Positions 1-10,058 of a DNA stretch of 64,000 nt are shown piece by piece. The position numbers and the translations under genes are program-made. Position 1 is the first letter of the stretch. Every line of letters begins with the position of its first letter. The stretch is taken from assembly GCF_902168175.1 (NCBI RefSeq), contig NZ_CABHOU010000025.1, positions 434,001 through 498,000 of the forward strand. The letters are read 5' to 3'. The stretch comes from an uncultured Chitinophaga sp. (GTDB lineage: Bacteria > Bacteroidota > Bacteroidia > Chitinophagales > Chitinophagaceae). The notes below the pieces were generated by a model that ran no database searches, was not told where the DNA came from, and was given only the letters and a program-made list of their open reading frames with translations.

Positions 1-279
<279 letters not shown>

Positions 280-327
280 TTATTTAAGAAAATTCAGGTT
301 GCGAGATAGTTGATGAAGAGATATATA

Positions 328-355
328 CAGCCGGCGGAAATACTTCCGCCAGCTG
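328..355 (-). promoter_or_regulatory. Hairpin in the rpoB-rpoC spacer
   Basis: Two 12-nt arms (328-339 and 344-355) enclose a 4-nt loop. The single mismatch becomes a G-U pair only in minus-strand RNA, so the structure is selected or at least fully paired in the rpoBC transcript. No strong U-tract follows, so a processing or stability element is more likely than a terminator. Confidence 0.5.
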
Positions 356-367
356 TTATGATTTCAA

Positions 368-3300
368 CTATTCGAATTTCAGGTCAAGACCGAGGCCACG
401 AAGCTCGTGGATCAATACGTTGAAGGATTCAGGTACGCCGGCTTTCGGAATGTTATCGCCTTTAACGATAGCTTCGTATGCTTTCGCACGTCCAACAATG
501 TCATCAGACTTGATAGTGAGCAGTTCCTGAAGGATGTTAGCTGCACCGTATGCTTCCAGTGCCCACACTTCCATCTCACCAAAACGCTGACCACCGAATT
601 GGGCTTTACCACCCAGCGGCTGTTGTGTAATGAGAGAGTAGGGTCCGATTGAACGGGCGTGCATTTTATCATCCACCATGTGGCTCAGTTTAAGCATGTA
701 GATGATACCCACGGTAGCCTTCTGGTGGAAGCGCTCGCCGCTTTCACCGTCGCTCAGGTATGTATGGCCGAAGCTAGGCAGGCCTGCTTCTGTGATGTAG
801 TCTGCAATTTCCTCTGTAGTAGCACCGTCGAAGATCGGGGTAGCGAATTTCACACCCAGTTTCTGGCCGGCCCAACCGAGTACAGTTTCGTAAATCTGAC
901 CAAGGTTCATACGTGAAGGTACGCCCAGTGGGTTCAGTACGATATCTACCGGAGTACCATCTTCCAGGAACGGCATGTCCTCGTCACGCACAATTTTCGC
1001 AACAATACCCTTGTTACCGTGGCGGCCCGCCATCTTATCACCCACTTTCAGTTTACGTTTGCTGGCCAGGTAAACCTTCGCCAGTTTCAGTACACCTGCA
1101 GGTAATTCATCACCGATCGAAATGTTGAATTTCTCACGTTTGTAACGGCCCAGCTCTTCGTTATACTTGATATTGTAGTTGTGCAACAGGATGTTGATCT
1201 GCTCGTTGGTCTGATCGTCAGTGGTCCAGCCAAGCGGATTAACGTTCTGGAAGTCTACATTGGCCAGGTTCTTCTGAGAGAACTTAGAACCTTTGGAGAT
1301 GATTACTTCACCGTAAGTGTTGGTGATACCCTGTGAAGATCTGTCTTTCAACAGCGTCAACAGTTTGCTCATCAGCACTTCCATCAGGTCTTCTTCGTTC
1401 TTCTGGTGAACCTTTTCAAGTTTCTCCAGGGAAGCTTTTTCGCGTGTTTTAGAGTTTTTATCTTTCTTGGCACGAGAGAACAGTTTCTTGTCGATCACCA
1501 CACCTTCAGTTGATGGGGGGGCCTTCAGGGAAGCGTCTTTCGCATCGGAAGCTTTATCGCCGAAGATCGCTCTCAGCAGTTTTTCTTCCGGAGAAGGATC
1601 AGACTCACCACGCGGAGTGATTTTACCGATCAGGATATCACCTTCTTTAATGTGCGCACCAACACGGATGATACCGTTCTGGTCGAGGTCTTTGGTAGCC
1701 TCTTCGCTCACGTTCGGGATATCCGGGGTCAGTTCTTCTTCACCCAGTTTAGTATCGCGTACTTCCAGTTCATACTCGTCGATATGAATAGAGGTAAACC
1801 AATCTTCTTTAGCAACACGCTCAGAGATCACGATCGCATCCTCGAAGTTGTACCCTTTCCATGGCATGAACGCCACTTTCAGGTTACGGCCCAGGGCCAG
1901 CTCACCACCACGGGTAGCATAACCTTCGGTCAGGAAGTCGCCTTCTTCAAGACGCTGTCCTTTCTTCACTGCAGGACGGAGGTTGATACAGGTGCTCTGG
2001 TTCGTTTTCACGAACTTGGTGAGTCGGTAAACGATCAGATCGTCTTCGAAGCTCACCAGCTTCTGCATTTCATCGCGCTCGTAACGTACATGGATTTCGT
2101 TAGCATCCACGAACTCTACCACACCTTTACCTTCTGAAGTAATCTGCAGACGGCTGTCGCGGGCAGCTTTCGCTTCCAGACCTGTACCTACGATCGGCAC
2201 CTGTGGTGCGATCAGCGGAACTGCCTGACGTTGCATGTTCGATCCCATCAACGCACGGTTGGCATCATCATGTTCAAGGAACGGAATCAATGAAGCGCTC
2301 AAACCAACGATCTGGTTCGGAGCCACGTCCATGAATTCTACTTCTCCCGGATCAAGAATCGGGAAATCACCGGTTTCGCGGGATTTCACTTTATCACCAG
2401 TAAATGCACCTTTCTCATCGAGCGGAGCATTCGCCTGTGCGATTTTTACACTGTCTTCTTCTTCTGCGCTCAGGTACTCCACTTTATGCATGTCTACTTT
2501 ACCGTCTTTTACCTTGCGGTAAGGAGTTTCGATAAAGCCCATTTCATTTACCATTGCGTGTACGCAAAGGGTGGAGATCAGACCGATGTTTGGTCCTTCC
2601 GGTGTTTCGATAGTACAAAGACGGCCGTAGTGGCTGTAGTGTACGTCACGCACCTCGAAGCCTGCACGCTCACGGCTCAAACCGCCGGGTCCGAGTGCGG
2701 AGATACGACGTTTGTGCGTGATTTCAGACAGCGGGTTGGTTTGGTCGAGGAACTGAGACAGCTGAGAGGTACCGAAGAAAGAGTTGATCACGGAAGAGAG
2801 TGTCCTCGCATTGATCAGATCTACCGGCGTAAACACCTCATTGTCCCTTACGTTCATCCTTTCACGGATGGTACGCGCCATACGGGCCAGACCTACACCA
2901 AACTGAGCATATAACTGCTCGCCCACAGTACGTACACGACGGTTAGACAGGTGATCGATATCGTCGATCTCGGCCTTACCGTTGGTGAGTTGCACCAGGT
3001 ATTTGATGATCGAAATGATGTCATCTTTCGTCAAAACTTTCATATCCAGCGGTGTAGGCAGACCCAGTTTCCTGTTGATCTTATAACGTCCTACATCACC
3101 CAGATCGTAACGTTTGTCGGAGAAGAATAATTTATCAATGATGCCCCTTGCTGTTTCATCATCCGGCGCATCGGCACCGCGCAGTTGGCGGTAGATGTGC
3201 TGAACGGCTTCCAGCTCGGAGTTAGATGTATCCTTATTTAATGTGTTGTAGATGATGGAGAAATCGCCGCTCACTTCTTCTTTCTGCACGAAAACAGATT

Positions 3301-4177
3301 TCACGTCCATATCCACGATGGTTTCGATGTTAGCTTCATCCAGGATGGAGTCACGCTCAAGCATGATCTCATTCCTTTCGATGCTTACCACCTCACCGGT
3401 GTCTTCATCCACGAAATCTTCCACCCAGCTTCTTAACACACGGGCAGCCAGCTTTTTGCCGGCATATTTATCGAGGCTTTTCTTGTCAGCTTTAACCTCA
3501 TCCGCCATGCCGAAGAGCTGGAGAATGTCTTTATCGGTTTCGTAGCCAATAGCCCTCAGCAACGTTGTTACCGGGAATTTCTTCTTACGGTCGATGTACG
3601 CATACATCACGTTGTTGATGTCTGTCGCAAACTCCATCCAGGCGCCTTTGAAAGGGATCACCCTTGCAGAGTAGATCTTGGTGCCGTTAGGATGCACGGA
3701 TTGACCAAAGAATACACCAGGAGAACGGTGAAGTTGAGATACAACTACACGTTCAGCACCGTTAATCACGAAGGTACCCCTGGGGGTCATGTACGGAATA
3801 TTACCAAGGAATACGTCCTGTACAATGGTCTGGAAGTCTACGTGCTCTTCGTCATTACAGCTCAAACGGAGTTTGGCTTTCAAAGGCACAGAATATGTAA
3901 GACCACGCTCGATACACTCTTCGATAGTATAACGCGGAGGATCTACGAAATAGTCAAGGAACTCCAGGTTGAAGATATTTCTCGTATCTGTGATCGGGAA
4001 GTTTTCCTTGAATACTTTAAAAAGGCCTTCGTTGTTACGCTTGTCTGGTGTGGTTTCTAATTGGAAGAAATCCTTGAAAGATTGTATTTGGATAGCCAAC
4101 AGATCCGGTGTCTCAGCAACTTGTTTGATCTTTCCAAAATTTACTCTTTCGCTAGTTTGGGCTTTTTTTAGAGACAT
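368..4177 (-). CDS. rpoB: RNA polymerase beta subunit
   Basis: This is the full-length beta subunit (1269 aa), catalytic core of RNA polymerase with beta'. Diagnostic motifs are the rifampicin-pocket region around residues 460-505 ([17 protein letters not shown], then [18 protein letters not shown]), the [14 protein letters not shown] active-site segment, and the C-terminal [19 protein letters not shown] near residue 1195 that contacts beta'. The rifampicin region is the standard susceptible type as far as it can be read. The 1269-aa length fits Bacteroidota rpoB. The gene follows rplL after a 223-nt spacer that holds an attenuator-like hairpin and precedes rpoC. The many open frames on the opposite strand are shadows of this gene. 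Confidence 0.99.
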   Translation of the reverse strand: MSLKKAQTSERVNFGKIKQVAETPDLLAIQIQSFKDFFQLETTPDKRNNEGLFKVFKENFPITDTRNIFNLEFLDYFVDPPRYTIEECIERGLTYSVPLKAKLRLSCNDEEHVDFQTIVQDVFLGNIPYMTPRGTFVINGAERVVVSQLHRSPGVFFGQSVHPNGTKIYSARVIPFKGAWMEFATDINNVMYAYIDRKKKFPVTTLLRAIGYETDKDILQLFGMADEVKADKKSLDKYAGKKLAARVLRSWVEDFVDEDTGEVVSIERNEIMLERDSILDEANIETIVDMDVKSVFVQKEEVSGDFSIIYNTLNKDTSNSELEAVQHIYRQLRGADAPDDETARGIIDKLFFSDKRYDLGDVGRYKINRKLGLPTPLDMKVLTKDDIISIIKYLVQLTNGKAEIDDIDHLSNRRVRTVGEQLYAQFGVGLARMARTIRERMNVRDNEVFTPVDLINARTLSSVINSFFGTSQLSQFLDQTNPLSEITHKRRISALGPGGLSRERAGFEVRDVHYSHYGRLCTIETPEGPNIGLISTLCVHAMVNEMGFIETPYRKVKDGKVDMHKVEYLSAEEEDSVKIAQANAPLDEKGAFTGDKVKSRETGDFPILDPGEVEFMDVAPNQIVGLSASLIPFLEHDDANRALMGSNMQRQAVPLIAPQVPIVGTGLEAKAARDSRLQITSEGKGVVEFVDANEIHVRYERDEMQKLVSFEDDLIVYRLTKFVKTNQSTCINLRPAVKKGQRLEEGDFLTEGYATRGGELALGRNLKVAFMPWKGYNFEDAIVISERVAKEDWFTSIHIDEYELEVRDTKLGEEELTPDIPNVSEEATKDLDQNGIIRVGAHIKEGDILIGKITPRGESDPSPEEKLLRAIFGDKASDAKDASLKAPPSTEGVVIDKKLFSRAKKDKNSKTREKASLEKLEKVHQKNEEDLMEVLMSKLLTLLKDRSSQGITNTYGEVIISKGSKFSQKNLANVDFQNVNPLGWTTDDQTNEQINILLHNYNIKYNEELGRYKREKFNISIGDELPAGVLKLAKVYLASKRKLKVGDKMAGRHGNKGIVAKIVRDEDMPFLEDGTPVDIVLNPLGVPSRMNLGQIYETVLGWAGQKLGVKFATPIFDGATTEEIADYITEAGLPSFGHTYLSDGESGERFHQKATVGIIYMLKLSHMVDDKMHARSIGPYSLITQQPLGGKAQFGGQRFGEMEVWALEAYGAANILQELLTIKSDDIVGRAKAYEAIVKGDNIPKAGVPESFNVLIHELRGLGLDLKFE

Positions 4178-4324
4178 ATTCGTAGTTAGCAGTTAATATG
4201 ACTTGTAAGATTAGGGGAAATTAAGGATTCTTTGCCAAAATACATCCATAAGATGTGTTTCAAACCCCCGAACGTCAATTCACTATGTGTAAATTCCCCT
4301 GTTTTTGACCCTCGAAAAAGACAC

Positions 4325-4370
4325 ATTCCCAAAGGGAATAAGGCCAAAAGTGCCAGAAGCACTTTTGACC
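4325..4370 (-). terminator. Attenuator-like double hairpin between rplL and rpoB
   Basis: In minus-strand RNA downstream of rplL a 12-bp stem (arms 4342-4353 and 4359-4370, 5-nt loop) is fully paired through one G-U pair. A smaller 6-bp stem (4325-4330 with 4334-4339) and a short U-rich stretch follow. It sits where many bacteria partly terminate transcription between the ribosomal protein and rpoBC genes. Partial termination here is an inference. Confidence 0.5.
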
Positions 4371-4400
4371 TTTATAAGATGTATCTCGTTAAGCAAAGAA

Positions 4401-4772
4401 TTACTGAATTTCTACATCAGCACCAGCTTCTGTGAGCTTAGCTTTCAGATCTTCTGCTTCTGCCTTGTTCACGCCTTCTTTAACTGCTTTCGGTGCACCG
4501 TCAACCAGTTCTTTAGCTTCTTTCAGACCGAGGCCAGTCAGATCTTTAACTATTTTCACAACGTTCAGCTTGCTAGCGCCAGCAGATTTCAGGATAACGT
4601 TGAAGGAAGTTTTTTCTTCTACCGCAGCAGCTCCGCCACCATCGTTAGAAACTACAACTGCAGCAGCAGCTGGTTCGATACCGTATTCGCTTTTCAAAAC
4701 GTCTGCGAGTTCTTGAACTTCCTTAACAGTCAGGCCTACTAATTGTTCGGCTAATGCTTTTACGTCTGCCAT
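4401..4772 (-). CDS. rplL: 50S ribosomal protein L7/L12
   Basis: This is the 123-aa L7/L12 stalk protein, present in several copies per ribosome and recruiting translational GTPases. It has the short N-terminal dimerisation region ([14 protein letters not shown]), an Ala/Val-rich hinge ([17 protein letters not shown], about residues 34-50), and the conserved C-terminal GTPase-contact domain with [19 protein letters not shown] and [15 protein letters not shown]. Length is normal. It lies downstream of rplJ (L10, its anchor) and upstream of rpoB on the same strand. Confidence 0.99.
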   Translation of the reverse strand: MADVKALAEQLVGLTVKEVQELADVLKSEYGIEPAAAAVVVSNDGGGAAAVEEKTSFNVILKSAGASKLNVVKIVKDLTGLGLKEAKELVDGAPKAVKEGVNKAEAEDLKAKLTEAGADVEIQ

Positions 4773-4871
4773 TTTATGTATTTTTTGTAATGTTTTGTAA
4801 TTGTTGTTAAAATCGAAATGTATATTTTGACTTGGAAGCCATTTTTATAACCTTACCCCGTAACAGGACTC

Positions 4872-4922
4872 GGTTTCCGGCACTAGCCCGCCATTTTCAG
4901 GCGGTAACCTGGCGCCGGTACC
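4872..4922 (-). promoter_or_regulatory. Stem-loop in the rplJ-rplL spacer
   Basis: The 153-nt spacer holds an imperfect structure. The outer arms are 4872-4881 and 4914-4922, and the inner arms 4888-4892 and 4900-4904 pair around a 7-nt loop. It could set the L10:L12 ratio by processing or translation control, but this is inference only. Confidence 0.3.
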
Positions 4923-4925
4923 AGA

Positions 4926-5483
4926 TTACTCGGCTGCTGGTGCTGGTGCAGGTGCTTCCACTTCCGCTTCCGCTGCTGCGCCACCTTCTTCTTTCTTGCC
5001 TTTCTCGAGCAGGGCTGCGATAACGCGTTTTGCCGGAGATTGCAACAGACCCAGAACTTCGCCAATGAGTTCGTTCTTGGTTTTGATCTTCACCAGGTTA
5101 GCCAGTTCTTTATCGCCAACGTACAGGTCTTCACCGATGAACGCAGCTTTCAGTACAGGTTTTTCCAGTTTAGCATTTTCCTTACGGAAAGTAGAGATGA
5201 TCAAAGCTGGCTCTTTCGGGCTGTCAGAAAACATCAGGGCAGTTACACCATGCAGGGAATCAAATACACCTGCATATTTCTCGCTGTCCAGAGATTCCAA
5301 TGCTTTGCGGATGAGGGTGTTTTTAGCCACCTTCAATTCTACATTCTTGTCGAAGCAAGTCTTACGCAGGGTGTTAACCTGAGCTACAGACAGTGATTCG
5401 GTGTTGGTGATGTAGAAGTTGCTATATTGAGAGAACTTGCTTTTCAGCAGTTCAATCGCTTCTTGTTTTTGCTCTTTGTTCAT
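4926..5483 (-). CDS. rplJ: 50S ribosomal protein L10
   Basis: L10 anchors the L7/L12 stalk to 23S rRNA. The start chosen is the ATG at 5481-5483, giving MNKEQKQEAIELLKSKF (185 aa), because this matches the family N-terminus. The reading frame stays open 12 codons further up, but that extension is not L10-like. The core contains SLSVAQVNTLRKTC and VAKNTLIRKALE, as expected for rRNA binding. The C-terminus carries a low-complexity acidic Ala/Pro/Glu tail (AEAEVEAPAPAPAAE) beyond the length of E. coli L10. It lies between rplA and rplL on the same strand. Confidence 0.97.
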   Translation of the reverse strand: MNKEQKQEAIELLKSKFSQYSNFYITNTESLSVAQVNTLRKTCFDKNVELKVAKNTLIRKALESLDSEKYAGVFDSLHGVTALMFSDSPKEPALIISTFRKENAKLEKPVLKAAFIGEDLYVGDKELANLVKIKTKNELIGEVLGLLQSPAKRVIAALLEKGKKEEGGAAAEAEVEAPAPAPAAE

Positions 5484-5560
5484 AGCTTTTGTTGTTGGTA
5501 TTGATATTGTCGGCCTCACTGTTTCCTCTCAGACCCCGTTCCGCCTATTGACGCTATCAA

Positions 5561-6250
5561 TTAGTTTTGAACAGATTTAGTGTCAATTGCAATACCAGGG
5601 CTCATTGTTGCAGCCATGGACAAACCTTTCAGGTAAGTACCTTTAGCAGTAGAAGGTTTCAGTTTGATCAGCGCGTTGATCAGCTCCTGTGAGTTCTCAG
5701 CAATTTTCTCTGCAGAGAAAGACACACGACCGATTGAAGCGTGGATGATACCGGCTTTATCTACTTTAAAAGTGATTTTACCGCCTTTAACCTCGTTAAC
5801 AGCAGCTGCAACATCATTAGTTACAGTGCCTGTTTTAGGGTTCGGCATCAGGTTACGGGGACCGAGGATTTTACCAAGTTTACCGATCTTAGGCATCACT
5901 GAAGGTGTAGCAACGATAACGTCTACATCTGTCCAGCCAGCTTCGATCTTCTGGATAAACTCGTCCAGACCTACGAAATCAGCACCTGCGCCTTTGGCAT
6001 CGTTCTCCTTGTCTGGAGTGCAAAGCACCAAAACACGTTTAGTTTTACCAGTACCGTGGGGAAGCGTTACGGAACCACGGATAGCCTGATCTGCTTTCTT
6101 AGGATCAACGCCTAAGCGGATATGTAAATCGACAGAGCTGTCGAATTTAGTTGTATTGATATCTTTAACAAGAGTGGATGCCTCTTTCAGGCTGTATTGC
6201 TTGTTTTTGTCCACCTTTGCGTCAGCAATCTTTCTTTTCTTAGTTGCCAT
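5561..6250 (-). CDS. rplA: 50S ribosomal protein L1
   Basis: L1 (229 aa, normal length) builds the mobile L1 stalk near the E site and in many bacteria represses its own mRNA. Recognisable segments are [20 protein letters not shown] at the N-terminal third, the central domain [20 protein letters not shown] followed by [15 protein letters not shown], and the C-terminal return to domain I with [20 protein letters not shown]. It is separated from rplK by a short 49-nt spacer, as in the canonical rplKA pair, and is followed by rplJ. Confidence 0.99.
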   Translation of the reverse strand: MATKKRKIADAKVDKNKQYSLKEASTLVKDINTTKFDSSVDLHIRLGVDPKKADQAIRGSVTLPHGTGKTKRVLVLCTPDKENDAKGAGADFVGLDEFIQKIEAGWTDVDVIVATPSVMPKIGKLGKILGPRNLMPNPKTGTVTNDVAAAVNEVKGGKITFKVDKAGIIHASIGRVSFSAEKIAENSQELINALIKLKPSTAKGTYLKGLSMAATMSPGIAIDTKSVQN

Positions 6251-6299
6251 TTTTCAGTTTTTTAAAGGTTTATCCCGCTATAAAAGCGAGAGTGACAAA

Positions 6300-6743
6300 T
6301 TAGTTTTCCCAGGGAGCTTTACCGTCAACAGTAATACCCATGCTACGCGCAGTACCGGCAACCATTTTCATAGCGCTTTCCAGTGTGAAGCAGTTCAGGT
6401 CGGGCATTTTGTCTTTTGCGATAGCTTCGATGCTTGTCCAGGAAACTTTGCCTACCTTGTTACGGTTAGGTTCTTTAGAACCAGACTGAAGTTTGGCAGC
6501 TTCCAACAGCTGAACGGCTGCAGGAGGAGTTTTGATTACGAAGTCGAAGGATTTGTCAGTGTAAACTGTAAGCAACACAGGCAATACTTTACCCATTTTA
6601 TCCTGGGTACGGGCATTGAACTGCTTGCAGAACTCCATGATGTTCACACCTTTGGAACCTAAAGCAGGACCAATCGGAGGAGCAGGGTTGGCTTGGCCGC
6701 CTTTAACCTGCAATTTCACGTACGTTGCGATCTCTTTTGCCAT
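6300..6743 (-). CDS. rplK: 50S ribosomal protein L11
   Basis: L11 (147 aa) lies at the base of the stalk and takes part in the GTPase-associated centre and the stringent response. The N-terminal domain has [20 protein letters not shown] then [14 protein letters not shown], and the C-terminal rRNA-binding domain has [16 protein letters not shown] sequence ending in [12 protein letters not shown]. It is the first gene of the rplKAJL-rpoBC run. It has its own consensus promoter at 6832-6861 because an unrelated plus-strand gene separates it from nusG. Confidence 0.99.
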   Translation of the reverse strand: MAKEIATYVKLQVKGGQANPAPPIGPALGSKGVNIMEFCKQFNARTQDKMGKVLPVLLTVYTDKSFDFVIKTPPAAVQLLEAAKLQSGSKEPNRNKVGKVSWTSIEAIAKDKMPDLNCFTLESAMKMVAGTARSMGITVDGKAPWEN

Positions 6744-7129
6744 TATTTGCGTTTTAATTTGGTGAAAACGTGACGCGTAAACGCCACTCCCAAGTCTGAA
6801 AAAGTCTTAAAAAGACCTTCTACGGGGGATGCAAAGGTAGGTATTAATAACAAAATCACAAAAAGAATTTCAATGTAGGCATTCTTTTTGCTAATAGCGG
6901 AGTTCTTTTTTACAATAGCATTGCAATATAACGGATCAAACCGGCTTTTCCAAGCGCCATTTTCTTTCCCCTCCCCCCGCCCACCGCCCCCCAGGCGCTG
7001 AAGTGTGCGACGCAACGGCGGCACAATCAGAGGACTAAATGCCTGTTGCAACACCTAACTTATTGTAAATGAAGTTGTTTTAGCGTCTACATACTGTTTT
7101 TTCGTACCTTTAATCAAACTCCAAATGTT
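6744..7129. other. Divergent promoter region between rplK and the DUF1579-like gene
   Basis: This 386-nt stretch has no supported gene. It holds the rplK promoter, and on the other side a near-consensus -7 box (TACCTTTA, 7105-7112) just before the plus-strand gene at 7130. In the rplK leader a short stem with a U5 run lies around 6799-6817, and might attenuate. A GC-rich patch (6968-6995) contains C and G runs. The minus-strand open frame here runs across the promoter and looks non-coding. Confidence 0.6.
6832..6861 (-). promoter_or_regulatory. Promoter of rplKAJL-rpoBC
   Basis: On the minus strand TTG (6859-6861) is followed after 19 nt by TACCTTTG (6832-6839). This is an exact match to the Bacteroidota housekeeping consensus TTG-N19-TAnnTTTG. 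It leaves a leader of about 85 nt before the rplK ATG. Confidence 0.85.
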
Positions 7130-7696
7130 ATGAAACGTAATCTTTATCTACTGGCACTATTGTGCCTTACCTTCTCTTTTTCAGCCACAGCCCAGGATGC
7201 CGCACAAAAAGCCTGGGAAGAATACATGACACCTGGCGAAATGCATAAAATGCTCTCTTCCGGTGATGGCAACTGGAAATACGACATGACCATGTGGATG
7301 GCCCCCGGTGCCGACCCCATGAAAAGCAACGGCACCTGCAGCAACCGCATGATACTGGGCGGCCGCTACCAGGAAACCACTTACAAGGGCGACTTTATGG
7401 GAATGCCTTTCGAAGGCATCAGCGTTACCGGTTACGATAACCTGAAAAAAACCTTCCACAGCAGCTGGATCGACAACATGGGTACCGGCATCATGAACTC
7501 CGAAGGTAAACTGGACCCGGCCACTCAATCCATTGTGTTGATGGGCAAAAGCATGGATGCCGCCTCCGGTAAAGAAGTAATGACTAAAACCTCCTTGAAA
7601 ATGGTGGACAAAGACAACCACCTGATGGAAATGTTCATGGTCGATAATGGGCAGGAAACTAAAACGATGGAGCTGAAACTCTCCCGCGTAAAGTAA
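7130..7696 (+). CDS. Secreted DUF1579-family protein
   Basis: The 188-aa product starts with a clear signal peptide (MKRNLYLLALLCLTFSFSATAQ). The mature part resembles DUF1579: GDGNWKYDMTMWMAPGADP early, GRYQETTYKGDFMGMPFEG in the middle, and TGYDNLKKTFHSSWIDNMGT towards the end. Function is unknown; members are beta-rich periplasmic or secreted proteins. Its position is odd: it sits alone on the plus strand between nusG and rplK, which are neighbours in most bacteria. A near-consensus -7 box lies at 7105-7112, and a 23-bp perfect hairpin ends it. The family call is from motif memory, so moderate. Confidence 0.8.
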   Translation: MKRNLYLLALLCLTFSFSATAQDAAQKAWEEYMTPGEMHKMLSSGDGNWKYDMTMWMAPGADPMKSNGTCSNRMILGGRYQETTYKGDFMGMPFEGISVTGYDNLKKTFHSSWIDNMGTGIMNSEGKLDPATQSIVLMGKSMDAASGKEVMTKTSLKMVDKDNHLMEMFMVDNGQETKTMELKLSRVK

Positions 7697-7703
7697 TAAC
7701 AAC

Positions 7704-7754
7704 AGTCGATACTAAAAAGGCGTTCCGCAATGGAACGCCTTTTTAGTATCGACT
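7704..7754. terminator. Perfect 23-bp bidirectional terminator hairpin
   Basis: Arms 7704-7726 and 7732-7754 are perfect complements around a 5-nt loop. A run of five T/A inside each arm means either strand could release RNA. It separates the DUF1579-like gene from nusG and acts together with the nusG terminator next to it. Confidence 0.85.
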
Positions 7755-7762
7755 CTAAAAAA

Positions 7763-7788
7763 AAGAGCGCTCCAACCGGAACGCTCTT
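7763..7788 (-). terminator. nusG terminator
   Basis: Arms 7763-7773 and 7778-7788 have a 4-nt loop. The one mismatch is a G-U pair in minus-strand RNA, followed there by a run of eight U. It is a typical intrinsic terminator just after the nusG stop codon, so the secE-nusG transcript ends before rplK. Confidence 0.9.
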
Positions 7789-7810
7789 CTGAATATGATC
7801 ATCTCTGAGA

Positions 7811-8383
7811 TTAAGCGATTTTTTCTACCTGCATGAAGTTCAGCTCTACTGGTGTAGCACGGCCGAAGATCTTCACAGTTACTTTCAGTTTCTTTTTGTC
7901 TTCGATCACTTCTTCGATTACACCGTTGAAGTCGTTGAACGGACCGTCGATGATCTTGATCGTTTCGCCTACGATGAAAGGTTCGCTCATGGTAAGTCCC
8001 TGATCGGACAGTTCATCTACTTTACCCAGCATTTTATTTACTTCTGATTTACGGAGAGCGATAGGCTTCTCTTTACCCAGGAAGTGAATAACGCCTGATA
8101 CGTTGCGGATGGATTGAATAACCTCATCGGTCATTTTACCGTCAATGGCTTCGATCATTACATAACCGGGGTAGAAGTTTTTTTCGCGCATTACCTTTTT
8201 ACCGGCCTGCACTTTATATACTTTTTCTACGGGAAGAAAGATCTGAGTGATAACGTTTCCCCAGTCGGAACGGCGTACTTCGATATCGAGGTATTCTTTT
8301 ACCTTTTTTTCTTTGCCACTAACTACACGCAGCACGTACCATTTAGTTTCCGGAGAAGGTGTTGGATTTATTGCTGCTTCCAT
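7811..8383 (-). CDS. nusG: Transcription antitermination factor NusG
   Basis: NusG (190 aa) binds RNA polymerase and couples it to Rho or the ribosome. The N-terminal NGN domain begins at WYVLRVVSGKEKKVKEYL (about residue 15) and includes FYPGYVMIEAIDG and VSGVIHFLGKEKPIAL. The C-terminal KOW domain starts near residue 130 with VGETIKIIDGPFNDFNGVI. Only 2 nt separate it from the upstream secE, the usual secE-nusG pair. It is the last gene of the tRNA-tuf-secE-nusG block and is closed by a strong terminator. Confidence 0.98.
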   Translation of the reverse strand: MEAAINPTPSPETKWYVLRVVSGKEKKVKEYLDIEVRRSDWGNVITQIFLPVEKVYKVQAGKKVMREKNFYPGYVMIEAIDGKMTDEVIQSIRNVSGVIHFLGKEKPIALRKSEVNKMLGKVDELSDQGLTMSEPFIVGETIKIIDGPFNDFNGVIEEVIEDKKKLKVTVKIFGRATPVELNFMQVEKIA

Positions 8384-8385
8384 CT

Positions 8386-8577
8386 TTAGAATAATTTATA
8401 GTACTGAGACAGTACAACGTGTGCTGCACTATCCATGCCCCACACTAATAATGTAATGAGAATTGTAGCAATGAGAACGATCATCGTAGATGACTGAAGC
8501 TCCTGCCAGGTAGGCCAGGATACTTTATGTACAAGCTCATGGTACGATTCGCGGAAGTAATTTCTGATTTTGTTCAT
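8386..8577 (-). CDS. secE: Preprotein translocase subunit SecE
   Basis: This is the short, single-membrane-span form of SecE (63 aa), an essential part of the SecYEG channel. The conserved amphipathic helix is visible as NYFRESYHELVHKVSWPTWQ, with the family W-P-T/S motif. It is followed by one hydrophobic segment (MIVLIATILITLLVWGMDS, about residues 32-50). It overlaps functionally with nusG (2-nt spacing) and follows tRNA-Trp, the standard arrangement. Confidence 0.97.
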   Translation of the reverse strand: MNKIRNYFRESYHELVHKVSWPTWQELQSSTMIVLIATILITLLVWGMDSAAHVVLSQYYKLF

Positions 8578-8625
8578 TGCCTGTAATTAAGGTTTTACGG
8601 TAGTTACCTACAATTCCGATAGCTG

Positions 8626-8696
8626 CACGGGCACAAGGATTCGAACCCTGATCAAAGGTTTTGGAGACCTCTATTCTACCATTGAACTATGCCCGT
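8626..8696 (-). tRNA. tRNA-Trp (CCA)
   Basis: The minus strand folds into a cloverleaf: acceptor pairs 8690-8696 with 8627-8633, a D arm, an anticodon loop CTCCAAA with anticodon CCA, and a T arm with GGTTCGAATCC. It lies between tuf and secE, the classic place for trpT in this cluster. Confidence 0.97.
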
Positions 8697-8700
8697 AGGA

Positions 8701-8745
8701 AGTTACAAAGTACTCAAAGTACGAATACTAAAGTACTTTGTAACT
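8701..8745 (-). repeat. 14-bp perfect inverted repeat between tuf and tRNA-Trp
   Basis: Arms 8701-8714 and 8732-8745 are exact complements with a 17-nt spacer that itself repeats part of the arm (AAAGTAC). It ends 4 nt from the 5' end of tRNA-Trp in the transcript. No U-run follows, so an RNase processing signal that frees the tRNA from tuf mRNA is more likely than a terminator. Confidence 0.6.
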
Positions 8746-8800
8746 ATATTTTTATCAAACTTTCTGTTAGTTCCTTCCTTGTGAAGGCAGAAAAGCGAGA

Positions 8801-9988
8801 CTATTTGATGATTTCAGTAACCTGACCGGCACCTACTGTACGACCACCTTCGCGGATAGCGAATTTCAGACCTTTCTCCATTGCGATAGGCTGAATCAGT
8901 TTAACAGTCAGTGACACGTTATCACCAGGCATAACCATTTCAACACCTGCACCCAGTTCAACTTCACCAGTTACGTCAGTTGTACGGAAGTAGAACTGAG
9001 GACGGTATTTGTTGAAGAATGGAGTGTGACGGCCACCTTCGTCTTTGCTCAGTACGTATACTTCACATTTGAAGTCGGTGTGCGGAGTGATAGAACCTGG
9101 GGCACAGATAACCTGACCACGACGGATCTGAGTTTTCTCAATACCACGGAGGAGGATACCAGCGTTGTCACCAGCTTCACCTTGGTCGAGGAGTTTTTTG
9201 AACATCTCAACACCAGTACAAGTTGATTTCAGTGCTTCCGGGATCAGACCGATGATCTCAACGTTCTCACCAACTTTGATGCGACCGCGCTCGATACGAC
9301 CTGTAGCAACTGTACCACGACCAGTGATAGAGAATACATCTTCTACAGACATCAGGAACGGAAGATCAACCGGACGAGGAGGCAGCGGAATGTAAGTATC
9401 TACAGCATCCATCAGTTCGTCGATAGCAGTAACCCACTGAGCATCGCCAGCGAGAGCGCCTGTTGCAGAACCTTTGATGATTGGAGTGTTGTCACCGTCA
9501 AAGCCGTTTTTAGTCAGCAGGTCACGGATTTCAATTTCAACCAGTTCCAGCAGTTCAGCATCGTCTACCAGGTCAACTTTGTTCATGAAAACAACGATAC
9601 GTGGTACACCTACCTGACGTGCAAGCAGGATGTGCTCACGAGTCTGTGGCATAGGACCATCTGTAGCTGCTACCACGAGGATAGCACCGTCCATCTGGGC
9701 TGCACCGGTGATCATGTTTTTCACATAGTCAGCGTGACCAGGACAGTCAACGTGAGCGTAGTGACGCGCTGTAGTCTCATACTCTACGTGTGCTGTATTG
9801 ATGGTAATACCTCTTTCTTTTTCTTCAGGAGCGGCATCGATCTCATCATATCCTCTTTTCTGAGCCAGACCCTTGTTTGCCAAAATTGTGGTAATGGCAG
9901 CAGTCAAGGTAGTTTTACCGTGGTCCACGTGGCCGATGGTACCAATGTTTACGTGGGGTTTATCCCGCTTAAAGGTTTCTTTTGCCAT
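8801..9988 (-). CDS. tuf: Elongation factor Tu
   Basis: EF-Tu (395 aa) delivers aminoacyl-tRNA to the ribosome with GTP. The G domain shows [10 protein letters not shown] (residues 19-28), the switch region [25 protein letters not shown] and NKVDLVDD. Domains 2 and 3 follow, with [13 protein letters not shown] and the C-terminal [15 protein letters not shown]. Length and motifs are standard. Four tRNA genes and one tRNA-like element lie directly upstream on the same strand, and no promoter box was seen between them and tuf, so tuf is probably transcribed from the tRNA promoter at 10,949-10,978. Confidence 0.99.
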   Translation of the reverse strand: MAKETFKRDKPHVNIGTIGHVDHGKTTLTAAITTILANKGLAQKRGYDEIDAAPEEKERGITINTAHVEYETTARHYAHVDCPGHADYVKNMITGAAQMDGAILVVAATDGPMPQTREHILLARQVGVPRIVVFMNKVDLVDDAELLELVEIEIRDLLTKNGFDGDNTPIIKGSATGALAGDAQWVTAIDELMDAVDTYIPLPPRPVDLPFLMSVEDVFSITGRGTVATGRIERGRIKVGENVEIIGLIPEALKSTCTGVEMFKKLLDQGEAGDNAGILLRGIEKTQIRRGQVICAPGSITPHTDFKCEVYVLSKDEGGRHTPFFNKYRPQFYFRTTDVTGEVELGAGVEMVMPGDNVSLTVKLIQPIAMEKGLKFAIREGGRTVGAGQVTEIIK

Positions 9989-10058
9989 TGTATTTTCTTT
10001 TTAAGATGGTTTGTAAAGATTGTATTGATAGTTGTTATAAAACTGTTTTACAAACTTG

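Noticed and set aside
6743..7054. 103-aa minus-strand open frame upstream of rplK
   Set aside because: It spans the consensus rplK promoter and leader, has an odd composition (Gly/Arg-rich then hydrophobic) and no family resemblance; it is chance open frame.
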